Shown here: positions 33,142-47,116 of the stretch, in pieces
Numbering within the stretch: position 1 is the stretch's first letter
How the letters are laid out: every line of letters starts with the position of its first letter
Assembly: GCA_022414725.1 (NCBI GenBank)
Contig: CM039463.1
Coordinates: 22,639,511-22,703,510, forward strand
Length of the DNA: 64,000 nt
Origin: Microglena sp. YARC
Taxonomy: Eukaryota; Chlorophyta; Chlorophyceae; Chlamydomonadales; Chlamydomonadaceae
Reading direction: 5' to 3'
Position numbers and translations under genes: made by a program
The notes under the pieces: generated by a model
Database searches by the model: none
The model's input: the letters and a program-made list of their open reading frames with translations, nothing else
What the model was told of the DNA's origin: nothing

Positions 33142-34263
33142 GTAATGTTGGTGTGGAGAATGTAGGGGGCACAGTAGGGCAGCATGTGGGGATGTAGGGG
33201 GGTTTTCCAGTTGGGATATGCAGCATCAGGTGTACATGTGTATGTTGGGGGGGGGTGGGGGGGGGGGGAGGGGGCACAGGGGGAGACCATCCACGGGTGG
33301 AGAGTTTTGCCTGTTGACCAGTTGGATTAGGAAACAAACATATATATAACAAACATATATATACACAAACTAACTAAAGTACAAGCTAACTAATCAACTA
33401 ACTTAATGAATATCTAGGGAATTTACTAACTAGATACCGTATGCGCAGCATTACATGGCAAACGACTTGGCAAAGGACCATTTGCCAACGCGGTTTTGAG
33501 TCAACCTGAGTCGGTCCCAGCTGGTTTGCTGTTGCCAAGAAAACTCGTAGTGACCAATGAAGAAGGCAGTACAATTAGGCCACCCAGTTTTATCAAATTC
33601 ATTTTGAGTATACCATTCGGAAACTCAACTTAAAATCGTTCACAATATGCACTTACTTTGTATTGGATGTTCACCATTATTGAGTTATTCGCGTTTCAGC
33701 TTGGGTCTAACTTCAAAATGCTAATAACTTGTGTGGCAAGTTCCCAATTTCACTGTTGAGTGTACTGCAGTACGGGAAATGTTAATAGCTTTTCACAATA
33801 TGCACGTGTATGTTATTGGATGTACACCATTACTGAGTTATCCACGGTCAGCGCTTGGTCAGGCACAAGTTACACCTTGGTTAAAACTGGTGATAGGCTA
33901 TGCATCGACATGGGTGGTTAACATGGACCAGACAGGTCTCCACTTGATGCCACTTGTCCTAGCACACCATTGCTAGGAAGGTTCAGAAGCACGTCATATA
34001 TTAACATGTAACAAGGAAATGGAACACTTGCAAATTGAGGGTTTGCCAACTTGTTTTCATGCCGCAACTTGAGTAGGTCCAGCCATGGACCCCTTTTGCC
34101 AAGCATGTTTTGCCATGCATTTGTGAGAGCCCTGTTTCTGAAACAACAAGGGTTTTCCCATAACGTTTTCTTGCCATTTAATGCTGCGTCTACGGTAGCT
34201 AACTAATTCATTAACCAACTAACTAACAAACTAGCTAACTAACAAACTAACTAACAAACAAAC

Positions 34264-34301
<38 letters not shown>

Positions 34302-34382
34302 GCCAGTTAACCAGCTAACTAATAAACTAACCAATCAACTTACTAACTAACAAACTAACCAGCAAACCAACAAATTCTCTAG

Positions 34383-34592
34383 GTCGTGGTTCATAAGATG
34401 AGGAAGGATCGCCCAATTATGCTGAGCACCAAAAGCTTGGAGTTGAACCCTGGTGACATGGTCAAGAACCCCCAGCTGGTGTATGAGAAGGCTGAGTAAG
34501 CGGCAGCTGCATTCAGGGCTAAGGTTCTAGAGGCTGAGGCACGCAAGCAGGAGAGGGTGGAAGCTAGAGGAGTGGTGGATCCCAACCTCAAG
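34383..34592 (+). pseudogene. Exon A3, copy 2, with in-frame TAA
   Basis: GAG-GAA of YEKAEEAAA is GAG-TAA (34497-34499), a single G-to-T change against copy 1. The rest of the exon and splice sites are intact. Confidence 0.85.
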
Positions 34593-35044
34593 GTGTGTTC
34601 TGGCTGTTGTGCAACAGGCTGTTACGGTGAACACATGGTGATGTGTTGTGGGAGGAAGGAGGGTTGGTGAGGTGGGAGGTGGGATTTGAATCCGACAGGG
34701 ACATCCATAGCATTATTAGAGATCACAGCATTACGTTCTTAGCGCACATAGCAAGGAGACCTAGGTCACGCATCACCATGCAAATGCTCTTTGCCACTCA
34801 CACACCCCTTGCTGAGGTACAGACAAGGCCGGGGGGGCTAGCCAACATACACATCCTTAGAAATTTCATTGAGGCTACCAACATGTCACAAGACTAGCAC
34901 CTAGAAGCCCAGTACAGAACATCCTGGAGGGTAGCCATCTCATTAGAATTAGAAGTAGGAATGGCAAGGACACTGCTAATCCCAGGCTAATCCCTATCCA
35001 TGTCTTCAGTCCTAATGCCTTATCTGATCTGATCTGATTTGGAG

Positions 35045-35212
35045 GTCCACGAGCTTAGATCTGGAGTTGTCCAAGACATTAGACTAGGCGTTGTTTTGGG
35101 TCCACATCGGAGCAGGACTTATCGGAATGTTGCAAAACGCCCAAATCAGTCGAGAGTGTGTCACCGTCAAAAGAGGTCAGGAAGAATGTTCAGTGTGGGA
35201 GACGAGATCAAG
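35045..35212 (+). pseudogene. Exon B3, copy 2, three 1-base insertions
   Basis: Extra T in GTTTTGGG and extra A in CAAAAGAGG and in GAAGAATG. The net length is again a multiple of 3 but the middle is out of frame. Confidence 0.85.
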
Positions 35213-35499
35213 GTATGTTGGCGTGGAGAATGGAGGGGGCACAGTATGTCAGCACGTGGTATATAGGGGGTTGCCTGTTGGGATATGCAGCATCAAGAGT
35301 ACATGTGTGTGTTGGGGGTGTTAGGGGTCGCACAGGGGAGACCATGCACGGGAGACTTAACACAGGTGGAGAAGTTCGCCTGTTAACCAGTTGGATTAGG
35401 AAACAAACAAATATACAAACAAACTAACCAAGATACAAGCTAAGTAATCAACTGACTTATTGAATATTTAACTTACTAACTGACTAAATAACTAAATAG

Positions 35500-35536
<37 letters not shown>

Positions 35537-36500
35537 ATATGTGCAGCATTAAATAATGGCATACAACCATTTGCCAAAGCGGTTTTGAGTCGAACCTGAG
35601 TCGGTCCCAGCTCGTTTGCTGTTTCCAAGTAACCCCTAGCGACTAATGTACAAGGCAGTACAATTAGGCCACCAGTTTAATTAAATTCACGTTTGAAATT
35701 GAATTAAAAAAACGTTCACAATATGCACTTACTTTTTATTGGATGTTCTCCATTATTGAGTTATTCGCGGTTACAGCTTGGTCAAATCTTGAATTTTAAA
35801 AATGGTAAACCTTGAATTTTAATTCAAAATGCTAATTGCTTGTGTAACAAGTTATCAATTTCACTTGTGAGTGTGCCACAAGACAATACATTTTAATAGC
35901 TTTCACAATATGCACCTACATTTTATTGGATGGACACCATTACTGAGTTATCCATGGTCAGCGCTTGGCCATCCACAAGTTACACCTTGGTTGAACCTGG
36001 CGTTAGGGCTGTGCATTGACATGGGTGAATAACGCCACTTGTCCAAGCACACCATTGCTAGGAAGGTTCAGAAGCACGTCATATATTAACATGTAAAAGG
36101 AAATTGTACACTTGCAAACTGAGGTTTAGCCAACTGGTTTTCAGGTCTCAACTTGAGTGTGTCCAGCCATGGACCCCTTTTGCCAAGTATGTTTTGCATG
36201 ATTTTTTTAGAGCACTTTTCTTAAACAACAGGGGTTTTCCCACACATGTTCTTCCCATGCAATGCTGCGTCTACGGTTTCTAACAAATTAATCGATCAAC
36301 AAACTTACTAACTAACTAACTAAATAAATAACTGACTAAACTGACTGACTGACTGACTGACTGACTAACTAACTAACTAGCTAACTAACTAACTGACTAA
36401 ATAACTAACTAGCATTTTAACCAACTGTCAAACAAACTAACCAACTTACCAACCAACCAACTAACCAACAGACTAACCAGCGAACCAACAAATTCTCTAG

Positions 36501-36694
36501 GTCATGGTTCTTTAGATAGACAACGACCGACAGCGAATTAGTCTGAGCACCAAAAACTTGGAGGTGAACCCTGGTGACATGGTCAAGAACCCCAGCTGGT
36601 GTATGAGAAGGCTGAGGAGGCGGCAGCTGTTTTCAGGGCTGGGGTTCTAGAGGCTGAGGCAGAGGCTGAGGCACACAAGCAGGAGAGGGACAAG
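36501..36694 (+). pseudogene. Exon A4, copy 2
   Basis: Shares the TAG at codon 5 (36513-36515) with copy 1 and additionally lacks one C before CAGCTGG. Confidence 0.85.
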
Positions 36695-36861
36695 GTGTGT
36701 TCTGGCTGTTGTGCAACAGGCTGTCACGGTGAACACATGCTGATATGTTGTGGGAGGAAGGAGGGGTGGGGTGGAGAATTTGAATCTGACTGGGACATCC
36801 ATATCATTATTAGAGATCACAGCTTTAGGTTCTTAGAGCACATAGCAAGGAGACTAGGAAG

Positions 36862-37028
36862 GTCATGGTTCTTGAGATAAGCAAGAATTGGGGACGAATT
36901 CCCTGAGCACCAGAAGCTTGGAGGTGAATCCTAGTGACATGGTCAAGAACCCCCAGATGGTGTATGAGAAGGCTGAGGGAGTGGCAGCTGCATTCAGGGC
37001 TAAGGTTGAGGTGTCACCCATCCTAAAG
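36862..37028 (+). pseudogene. Exon A4b, copy 2
   Basis: One C lost in CGAATTCCCTGAGC relative to 12871-13038, which shifts the frame after the eleventh or twelfth codon. Confidence 0.8.
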
Positions 37029-37145
37029 GTGTGTCCTGGCTGTTGTGCAACAGGCTGGGATGGTGAACACATGATGTGTTGTGGGATGGAGGAGAGGGGG
37101 GGGGGGGGGGGGGATTTGAATCTTAAGTAGACATCCGTAGTTGTA

Positions 37146-37283
37146 TAATCTTTAAATGGCTTCAGCGTGTATGTCGATATCGGTGCGGACCCTAGCGGTC
37201 TGTTGCATAATGACCAAGCAAATCACGAGCGTATCACCAAATAAGATATTGAAAAGATATTCAGGGTGGGCGACAAGGTCAAC
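37146..37283 (+). pseudogene. Decayed exon B4, copy 2
   Basis: Same decay as 13157-13294, including TAA (37242-37244) and the GC donor. The decay therefore predates the duplication. Confidence 0.7.
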
Positions 37284-37639
37284 GCATGTTGGTGTAGAGG
37301 TTGGAGGGGCACAGTAGGTCAGCGTGTGGGGTGTAGGGGGCAGTTGGTGTATGTGTGTGTTACGGAGGCAGCGGGCGGGAGATGGGGGGTGGGGGGGGGG
37401 GGTGGGGGGGGGGGGGGTATGTTGTGATTGTGGCAGAATGTGGTGGTGGAGGGGACACAGTGGACACCATGTATGGGTGGAGAGGTTTGCCTGTTGGCAT
37501 GCTGGATAAACATAATTGGTTGTGAATGCAACCGTGTGGCCCAGACCATCACCTCTCCAACCATCCAACTAATCAACCAACACGCAAACAAACAAGCAAT
37601 CAGAATAGGTAACCAACTAACTAACTTACTTACCAACTT

Positions 37640-37915
37640 ACTGTGCTGGTTGTCAACCCGCTGACATGGTCCAGGATTATGGATGGATGGATGTTGCAGT
37701 CCAGGGGTAGGCCAAGTAGGCTAGCCCAAGTGTGACAGGAAGGGCTAGAACTAGCCCCCCCAAGGACTAGCCCAAGTGTGACAGGAAGGGCTAAAAAGGG
37801 AAAAAATAATGAACTGAATTCCAAACGATCGTTTTAAAGACAGGTGCCTCGAGTCCGTGCTACAGTGATAATTTAATTATTCAATTATAATAAAATCGGC
37901 ATTCCACATTTACAT
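37640..37915. pseudogene. Exon A fragment disrupted by repeat D, copy 2
   Basis: Counterpart of 13656-13930. Repeat D starts near 37690. Confidence 0.65.
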
Positions 37916-38320
37916 CAAGAAGGCTGTTGATGAGGATTTTGAGATGGGAAGTTGGAAATAGAGGATCAGTCATAGAACAAAATCTGGGTACCCACGGGTC
38001 CAAAGAAATACTTGATTTGAATGCCCCTTATAATCTGGAGCCCATCGTGATATATGTCTTGAGGTTGAAGAACTAATCGCACGCACACACACGACTCGAG
38101 GAATGGTAGGTAAGTAGGATAGGCGCATTTAGTGAATTCGCAGTCTAGCCCCTTCACCTGCAAAGGCAACTTCATACATTGATTGGCCGCACCAAGACTC
38201 TCTTTGAATAATTGAATGAAATTAATTGTTACATACAGGCTCCTGACACCGATATTACCCGCCCACACACACCACCAACACCTACCCCCACCCATCTACC
38301 CACCCTGCCCTGCCCTGTAG

Positions 38321-38488
38321 TGTCTCAGTATTCGGCAGCTAGAAGAGGACAGGGAGCAGCAGAACAAGATACTGAAGGCACGCCACGCAGAGGATGCTTC
38401 TGTCCACTACCTGAACTAGCCACTGGGCTACACATAAACATATCAGCAGTTCTGGACAGCTGATTGTGTCAGCTTCAAGGCGCACTAG
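38321..38488 (+). pseudogene. C-terminal exon of gene A, copy 2
   Basis: Same length and same two internal stops as 14339-14506, ending FKAH and TAG at 38486. Confidence 0.7.
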
Positions 38489-41400
38489 GTTTTGTCAGGT
38501 TTGACTGAATGGCCAGTCAGGGGTGTTGCCTAGAAGCTGCAGCCCGCAGCCAAAATTAAAAGCACTGTCCACAACCCATTGTTTGGTTGTGAGAGAAAAT
38601 TATGTCGCTACTTCTGGACTGTCCGTTTGTTAATGCTCTGATGTTGTGAGTGCCTCTGAGGCTCTTCCCTCAGCAAGCTTCTGTTCATAGCTTCACGCGC
38701 TCCCCCAGGCGCTTCCCACTCCTGCGTCACTCTCTGCAGCCAATGCACTCCAAGGCGGTATGTTCATAACCCATTATTGTGTTTCATAGCTTCAGACGCT
38801 ACTACCCAGGTGCCTCCCACTCCTGCATCACACTTTGCAGCCAATGCACTCTAAGACGGTATGTCCATAACCCAATATTGGGTAATGACATTATTTGTTT
38901 CTAGTCCGCAGAATGACATGGGAGCCGAACTGGGGTGTTCCTCTACTGAATACCAGTCCATAGATGCTATTTGGGAGAGATCCACCACAAATTATTTCAG
39001 GGGGGGGGGGGGGGGGGGGGGAGGGGGGCAGCCACCGTCCAGGGTCACTCTCTCTATATCTATTCTCTGTATATATCCAAAAATAAACACACCACACAAA
39101 CACCGCCATAACGAGCTCAACGAATTGCAGAGCGAGACCTCATAGTAGATCACTGCTTCTTTCCTTTCCGTCACTTTGCATCTGTTTTCGTCCTGATGCC
39201 CAGTGCCATTTGATGTTATGAGATGGACCCACAATCAAAGGTCACTGCCTATGACAAATGCGGTAAACAATTGCAGTGCAGCAACCCTTCAGCCAGTCGC
39301 ATTTTATTACATGTTGCAAAGGACTGTATTGTGCCCTTCAGCATATCACATTTTATTTTCCTTGTAGTGCTCGAGGTCGTGCTAGACATTTTATTTGTCG
39401 AGGTTGGGTAGGTCCCTTTAGCCTATTTGACTATCTCTGGACTGTAGCATACACACATTAGCGATGGTTTAAGACCCCCCAGCTTTGGGCACATTAGGGT
39501 CAATAATGGGGCCCTAAACCCCGACCCCCAAGACCCATCAAATAACTTAACGTTGATGATGAAGATATGTCTTTTCCCCACACGTGCCCATTTCCCAATG
39601 GTCATGAGACCAACACCAATGGATAGCCTTTACAATAGGTGAAGAATGCACCTACTTAGACCCCATAATTCTAAGTGGTGGCCGAGATAATGACTGTTTA
39701 TATTACTATCCCAACCAGCGATTTTCCTAAGCACGATTAATCGTGCAGGCACGATTATTAATGTTTCTCGCGAAATGGTCCATCGTTTTCTCAGGTCTGG
39801 GTAATGTTTTCGAGCTCGCGAAACTTTGGCCTGGGGCATCGTTCATGCACGATTATTAATGTTTCTGGTCGAACCAAACGCTGGCTGCAGCATCGTGCAG
39901 AACGATTATTAATGTTTAGCATCAGCCATAATGTTGGCTCAGGCGTCGCGCATCCCAAATTCCCATGCCAAGGGAGCATGCCTCTAGATAGAACACTGGG
40001 TGACACGCTGGACAGATTCCAGCCAGCTCATCCGGGGGGAGGCGAAAGGGGCATGGCGGGGCAGGGGGGGGAGTTGAGGCCACGTACGCGTACGCCATGA
40101 AATAACCTCGACACAGGGCTTTATGAAACCTCGAGCTCGCCTGATGTGAGCTCGCCCGTGGGGGCTTTCTATTTACTTTACACCTGCTCCCTTGATTTCC
40201 TTGATGGCTTTGCCTTCGATCGAGCTATTTAGAATTGCTTACATATTCTTCGCCTTACCACTGAGCCGCGAGCCCACGACCTAGAACTGCTTGAATGCAG
40301 ATGCCTGCGCCCCGTTTGACTGCCATTTGAATGCAACCCCACGACTCCTGCAAGGCGCGCCGCGGGGGCTATCCGTTTGCTTTCCACCTGCTTCCTTGAT
40401 TTCTTTGATGCCTTTGCTTTCGATCGAGCTATTTATAATTGCTGGATCGCTCTGACCATGGTCGGAGAGTCTGTGGAGGAGGAGAGAACCTTCTCTGCCA
40501 TGAATTTCATCAAGGACCTGACGAGGAATCGGCTGGAGGAGGAGCACCTCATCGGCGCTGTGCGGGCTTTCGTCATGCGCCGCATGTTTCCCTTTGACGA
40601 CTTCCCCTTCGAGCAAGCGTTTGATACCTGGACTGAGAAGTGCACGCGAAGGAATGCACTACTCCACTAAGCCACGAACTTGGATTAGTTGATGTACTGC
40701 ATGTTTTGCTTGCCATCAAAACTGTAATCGTGCAGAAACGTGCAAAACGATTATTAATGTTTTTCATGTTCCCGAAGTGGCAGACCCAAGAATCGGACCC
40801 AAACGATTATTAATGTTTCGCTCAAAAACCTTAGGGAAATCACTGCCCAACCTCTTTCCTGACTTATGGCTACCGGTACAGTTGGACTTACCAGATTGTG
40901 TGCCCTTAAACTAGCGGACACTGTCCACTCCCATTCTATTTCAGAGTATTTTACAGTGCCGCCGTTTTATGGAGGTACACCCTGGGATGATACCTGGGGA
41001 CTCGCACACAGACCGTGCCCCCCCTCAGTTTTTGTCTTGCCAGCTACATAGTGCTGATGCTTCCCAACCGGGGTGAAAACCCCCGTAGTAAGTTTGCACT
41101 GGCACAATGTGTTTCCGGTGCCTGCCCTCGCGGGCATCGATGGCGATTCTTTTTTACTAAGGTGGTCCTACGGTGACTATAGCTAGCTCCGGCTTACGCT
41201 ATGGTGTCCTTAACTTCACGTCCTGTGAGTAACTGTATTACACGGATGTAACAATTTCAATTTCAATTTCAACTGTTTATATTAGCGGGTCTCGGAGCCA
41301 GGGGTATCTACTGAGGGGTGTCCTCACACTTTTTCATCATGGGGTCTAGCACTTTTGTTTTTGGAACGTATCAAGGTGCCAAATGGGACCCGGAGGGGCT

Positions 41401-42741
41401 TCAGCAGCACTTGCCTCTGGGGAAGCACCGCTGCTGCATCACGAGCTGCTCACCGCGGAATTCCTCCTGAAGATATGTAGAGTCCCTTGCTATTAATCAC
41501 CTCAGCCACCCTTCGCAATTCCCGCTGAGGTCGAGGGTCCGAAGACCTTTCCTAAGCACCACTGTCTAATCGTCTATGCCTTGAGTTGTCTCATTCGACC
41601 CAAGCAGGCGCAAGCTAGTGCTGAACTGCTGAAGTGCTTCGGTTTAGCCCAGTGGCTGGCTCTGGAGATGCCTAGAAGCTGCTAAGAAATGCTGAAAATA
41701 AATCCCTGCCAAATCTGATTCCTCAATTTAAAGAAATGACAGTGCTCACATTTGCGAGCATGCAAGTGTGATGTTGTGGAGATTAGAGAGTGTGGTCGTT
41801 TTCGGATTATGACTGCATGAAGAGGACATGCAATTGAGGGAATGTGTGTTCAATGTTACAAAAATATCCGCTGATACCGCATATCCGAGTTTTTCTTGGA
41901 ATAGACACTGTACATTTAATTGTGATCTCCAGAATGGCGTACATGAAAAAAAGATTGTAGTAGTATATGCAACATCTACTCCCCCCCAAATATGTTATGT
42001 TTGGCCAACTTTGGGTTTAAAATCATTATGATATCCCGACGGTCATGCGAGTTCAAAAGTTTTGATTCCGGGGGGGACAGCGACAATGCTGATCAGGCGA
42101 ACCCTATGATACTACACCCCATTCGTCTTCCAATTACAAGTCTCCCGCCCCCTCTCTTGGAACCCAGGGAGCACACTCAGAGGATGGTGACAAGGAGTGG
42201 GAACTTATATGGAATTGAATTTGAATAATTACATGACGTTTTCAGCCAACTTTGGGCTGCTCACCGAGGTACTTTCCACCAACAGTTGAACTTGAACTTG
42301 TTTAGCCAACAGTTGGAAGTTCCCGTGCGATACCCATGGCATGCCATGGCAACCAGGGATTGCACGAAGCACTGAAGCAAGTCTGCTCACCACCAAGAGC
42401 CCAGGACATCGCGATGGACCTTCTGACTTCGGTTCCCCAGCTCCGAAACCTGGGGTAGTGGTACAACGAGCCTGAGTGTCGTAACGGGACTACTGGTCAG
42501 CCGAACCCAGGGGCCCTAGCTGAACCTGACTGAGAGATCGTACCGCCCGGTTTCGATCGCTCATTCACGTTGCGAAATAGGTTGCTCCTGCATTGAGGGG
42601 CGGTAAATAGCATTCCTTGGCTGGTGTTGGTCACGATTGTCCGAGGACCTCCAATCCACGTCGGCGTACTGCTTTCTTTCTGGCTTGTTGATGCGTCCTC
42701 GCCCGATCTAATCTCTGTGCTAGACTTGACGATACAGCGTC
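38489..42741. other. Intergenic region, copy 2
   Basis: Counterpart of 14507-18755. It holds the hAT relic and its subterminal repeats (about 39730-40820). In copy 2 the first CGATTATTAATGTTT motif is perfect where copy 1 has TTGATG. Confidence 0.7.
40377..40670 (+). pseudogene. hAT transposase C-terminal fragment, copy 2
   Basis: Near-identical to 16389-16682 with two residue changes (FDAFAF, DDFPFEQ). Frame open. Confidence 0.65.
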
Positions 42742-42838
42742 ATGCAGTCCAAGGTTTCTAACGCTAGTCTCTATCGAGCACCAGCGGCTGCTCGCTGTTC
42801 AGTGCTGAGGTCGTTTATCCCCAACAGACTACCTCCAG
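42742..42838 (+). CDS. First exon of gene B (transit-peptide-like)
   Basis: Identical to 18756-18852. ATG, Ser/Ala/Arg-rich, then CCAG|GTAAGC in phase 1. Confidence 0.55.
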
Positions 42839-42964
42839 GTAAGCTACATAGATTTACACTCCACCCCCCTCACACCCCACCCATCCACCACCCTGGTTAT
42901 AGAACTCTCTACCAAACCAAACCATTTAACCAAACCATTTAAACCAAACCAACTGCTTCTGCAG

Positions 42965-43082
42965 GGCCCAGTACCAAGCGTTGGTGTAAGCCCCCAGGGC
43001 TGTGGAGAAGAGTGAGGGTAGCAGCAGGGATATTGTGACGGATGAAGCAGTGTTTAGAGATTGGACTCAGGCGCCCCAGTCG
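42965..43082 (+). CDS. Second exon of gene B
   Basis: 118 bases, one C fewer than copy 1 in the CCCCC run, which shifts frame. The codon that is TAG in copy 1 is GAG here (AGTGAGGGTAGC). A composite ancestor of the two copies would be open. Confidence 0.5.
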
Positions 43083-43344
43083 GTAAGCGCTGCCACAACG
43101 CCCCACACCCAAAACATACACATACAGGCACACACCCATCACATTACCTAGCACCACCACTACCAAAATACAGCTGAACAATGAGTGCACCGTTGTCAGC
43201 AAAATATTTAAGTATGGACAGTAATGAGGAAGATTATTCAGCATCACAAACGAGTAAATCAAAAACATTCAAATAACAAAGGTGCTGTGAAGTCAAGGGG
43301 TAAGCTGCTTGCAATCTTGACCCCAACCTTCTGTGCAACAAAAA

Positions 43345-44690
43345 ATCTGAAATCCAAATCCAAATCTATGACACTGGATCAAGTGGCTCTCAGCACTCAA
43401 TCTTTCAAATTGATGATACTGGATCAAGTGTCAGTCTGTCAGTCTGCTCTCAATCCTTCAAATTGATGATACTGGATCAAGTGGCTCTCTGCACTCAATC
43501 CTTCAATTTGATGATTCTGGATCGAGTGGCTCTCAGCACTATCACTCTGCACTCAATCCTTCAAATCAGTGATATGAATGATATTGGGTCAAGTGGAAGT
43601 CTATCAGTAAGCACTGAATCCTTCCAATCAGTGATACAATGATGTTGGATCAAGTGGCACTCTGCACTAAATACAAATCAAGTCCATGATGTTTGATCAA
43701 GTGGAAATCTGCACTCAAGAACAATCAAGTCAATGATATTTCATTACCTGGCAGCTTTCGCATTACTGGGCTTTTCCTTTAATAGTGCATTGATTGTCTT
43801 GTCTTGTCTTGACCATGAGTTCTCTTATTGAATTGAGATTAATTCAATTTAAGTTGAGGTGAGGTGAGCATGTGTGTTTCCATTGAGAGTGCTGTACAAC
43901 TCAGAGATGTACAACAGAAGTAAAGTACAGCTACCAAATCACTGATGTTGGATCAAGAGGCAGCCTTCACAGCATCCTTCAAATCATTGATATCGGATCA
44001 ACTCGCTATCCTCACATAAACATTCAAAACCACCACCGATACGTGATAAAATGGCAGTCTTTATCAGACAAACGTATAAAGATCAGGTAGCAGCCTTCAA
44101 ACAAACCTTCAAATAACCAATACGTGTTCTAGAGGTAGTCTTGTATAATAGAACCTTAAAATCACTTTTGTCTAGTCAAGTGGAAGGCTTAACATGAACC
44201 GTTCAAATGGCAGTGAATTGACTTGAACTTGAACTGGGTGGAACTTGGTGAGGGCTTGACTTGAACTTGGTCTGGGTGGAACTTGGTGAGGGCTTGACTT
44301 GAACTTGAACTGGGTGGAACTTGGTGAGGGCTTGACTTGAACTTGATCTGGGTGGAACTTGGTGAGGGCTTGACTTGAACTTGAACTGGGTGGAACTTGG
44401 TGAGGGCTTGACTTGAACTTGAAACTGGGTGGAACTTGGTGAGGGCTTGACTTGAACTTGAACTGGGTGGAACTTGGTGAGGGCTTGACTTGAACTTGAA
44501 CTGGGTGGAACTTGGTGAGGGCTTGACTTGAACTTGAACTGGGTGGAACTTGGTGAGGGCTTGACTTGAAACTTGAACTGGGTGGAACTGGTGAGGGCTT
44601 GACTTGGACTTGAACTGGGTGGAAACTTGGTGAGGGCTTGACTTGAACTTGAACTGGGTGGAAATTTGAGGGCTTGAATACCTCCTTTAG
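43345..44690. repeat. Diverged repeats and 38-bp minisatellite, copy 2
   Basis: Counterpart of 19360-20690. The minisatellite is at about 44219-44690, with about 12 units and several 1-base indels. Confidence 0.9.
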
Positions 44691-45017
44691 GTGTCCCTCA
44701 AAATGCCTGCCACATTTTGGGAAAGTTCTGACAGTACAAACGCAAGATCTAAGATCTGGAGGAAGTACAGTCAAAAGTACTCCCCGCCTGGGGACTGTTA
44801 GTCGCACTTGTGTCTACTCAAGTGGAAGACTTCACATGATCCTTTCAAATGGCTGCAAATGAAATGAAATGACTAAGGAGAGGGCTAGACAATGTCAATG
44901 AATACAAGATATGTGGACTTCCTAATTTGAACTTGCAATTGCCAACATTCTCATTACCCTTATCACTTTGACCAAAGTTCTCATACATCTTGATGTGTCT
45001 CAAATGTATCCATGCAG

Positions 45018-45080
45018 AAGCGCCAGGGCTCTCTGGTTTTGCATAAGGTCAAGGCTAATGGATTGGATCCTGGCCTGAAG
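45018..45080 (+). CDS. Short exon before S1 array, copy 2
   Basis: Same as 21028-21090 with GGATTGG instead of GGATTAG (Leu codon TTA to TTG, silent). Confidence 0.6.
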
Positions 45081-45622
45081 GTGAGGCCTGGCTGTTATGC
45101 AACAGGCTGGGATGGCTTTGGTGGTCGGTGTTTTGTAGAAGGGTCGAGCAGGGGGTGGTGGTGGGTGGCTTACTGTAATTTCTCTATCTAGTTAGATGGC
45201 TTACTGTACTTTCTCTCCCTTAGTTAGATGGCTTACTGTACTTTCTCTCCCTTAGTTAGATGGCTTACTATACTTTCTCTCCCTTAGTTAGATGGCTTAC
45301 TGTACTTTCTCTCTCTCAGTTAGATGACTAGTTGACTGATTCTTCACGTTGAATTGCTGTTCACCAAGCAAATGCTCTTTGCTAATCACACACCCCTTGC
45401 TGAGGGACACCAGATGCAAGAAGGACAGACCATCATTCACATACTTAGGGATGGTCTCGAGGCCACCAACAAGTCACAAGACTGGTGCCTAGAATCCCAG
45501 GACGTGACATCCTGGAGGGCACCCACCAAGGACTCCTGAGAAGTGAAAGTTGGAAATGACACTGCTATCCCCTATCCATGTCTTCAATCCTTTTGACTAA
45601 ACTGATTTGACCTGATTTGCAG

Positions 45623-45787
45623 CTCCATGAGCTTAGATCTGGAGTTGTCCAATCTGTTCAAAAGTACGGAGTTTTTGTCGACATTGGAGCAGGCTCTAGC
45701 GGACTGTTGCATATCAGCCGAATGACTCACAAGCAGATCAGCCCCGAAGACATTGAGAAGATGTTCAGTGTGGGAGACGAGATCAAG
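45623..45787 (+). CDS. Exon B5, gene B
   Basis: Identical in protein to 21632-21796. Open, phase 0. Confidence 0.88.
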
Positions 45788-46158
45788 GTATGTTGGTGTG
45801 GAGAATGGAGGGGGCACAGTAGGGCAGCATGTGGTGATGTAGGGGGCGGCCTGTTGGGATATGCAGCATCAGGTGTACATGTGTGGGGGGAGGGGTAAGG
45901 GGACTAGGGGGGGGGGGGGGGGGGGGGGAGGTAAGGGGAACACAGGGGAGAATATGCATGGGTGGAGAGGTTTGCCTTCTGGCCTGTTGAATAAGGAGAA
46001 AAAAGATAAGGAAATCAAGCTAAAGAACCAACTAACAAATGAACCAACCAACCAACCAACCAACCAATTAACCAACCAACCATATAACTAACTAAGTAAC
46101 TAACTAACTGACTTGCTCACTCACTAACTAAATCACTCACTAACTAACTAACTAAATG

Positions 46159-46216
<58 letters not shown>

Positions 46217-46279
46217 CAACTTACTAACTAACTAACTAACTAACTAACTAGCTAACTGACTAACTAACTAACTAACTAG

Positions 46280-46332
<53 letters not shown>

Positions 46333-46478
46333 CAACTAACCAACTAACCAACCAACCAACTAACTAACTAACTAACCTACTAACTAACTAACCAACTAAC
46401 TAACTAACTGGCTAGGTGACCAACAAATACTCTACTGACTAACCACCAGCCATACCAACGAACAAAACGATCCCCTAG

Positions 46479-46667
46479 GTCATGGTTTGTCAGATAGACG
46501 ACGATCTCCAGCGTTTCGGTCTGAGCACCAAAAGCTTGGAGGTCAGCCCTGGTGACATGATCAAGAACCCCCAGCTGGTGTATTTAACGGCTGAGGAAGC
46601 GGCAGCTGCATTCAGGGCACGCAAGCAGGAGAATAAGCAAGCTAGAGAGTTGGATCACAACCTAAAG
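46479..46667 (+). CDS. Exon A6, gene B
   Basis: Identical in protein to 22526-22714. Open, phase 0. Confidence 0.88.
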
Positions 46668-47116
46668 GTGTGTCCTGGCTGTCGTGCAACAGGCTGTCAT
46701 GGTGAACCCATGGTGATGTGTTGAGGGAGGGGTAGGGGTGTGTGTGTGGGGGGGGGGGGGAGCTGATTCGAATCTCAAGGAGGCATCCGTAGTAGTATCA
46801 TCATAGATCACAGCTTTTGGTTCCTAGCGCACATAGCAAGGAGACCTAACTTATGCATCACCAAGCAAATGCTATTTTCCACTCACACACCCCTTGCTCC
46901 AGGACAGCCAAGGCAAGGGGGACTGACCACTAAACGCATCCTTAGGACAGCGAGGCTACCAACATGTCACAAGACTGGTACCTACAAGCCCAGGACGTGA
47001 GATCCTGGAGGGCACTCACCAAGGACTCCGTAAAAGTGGTAGTAGGAAATGGCACTGCTAGCCCCTATCCATGTCTTCAATCCCTTTTGCCTAAACTGAG
47101 TTGATCTGATGTGCAG

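Larger units (their letters stand above)
32311..38488 (+). other. Gene A copy 2: 3' part
   Basis: Repeats exons A2 to the C-terminal exon of gene A. Its upstream partner is missing because the duplication begins within the B1-A2 intron. Most exons are frameshifted, so it is best treated as a pseudogene segment or as low-accuracy sequence of the same locus. Confidence 0.75.
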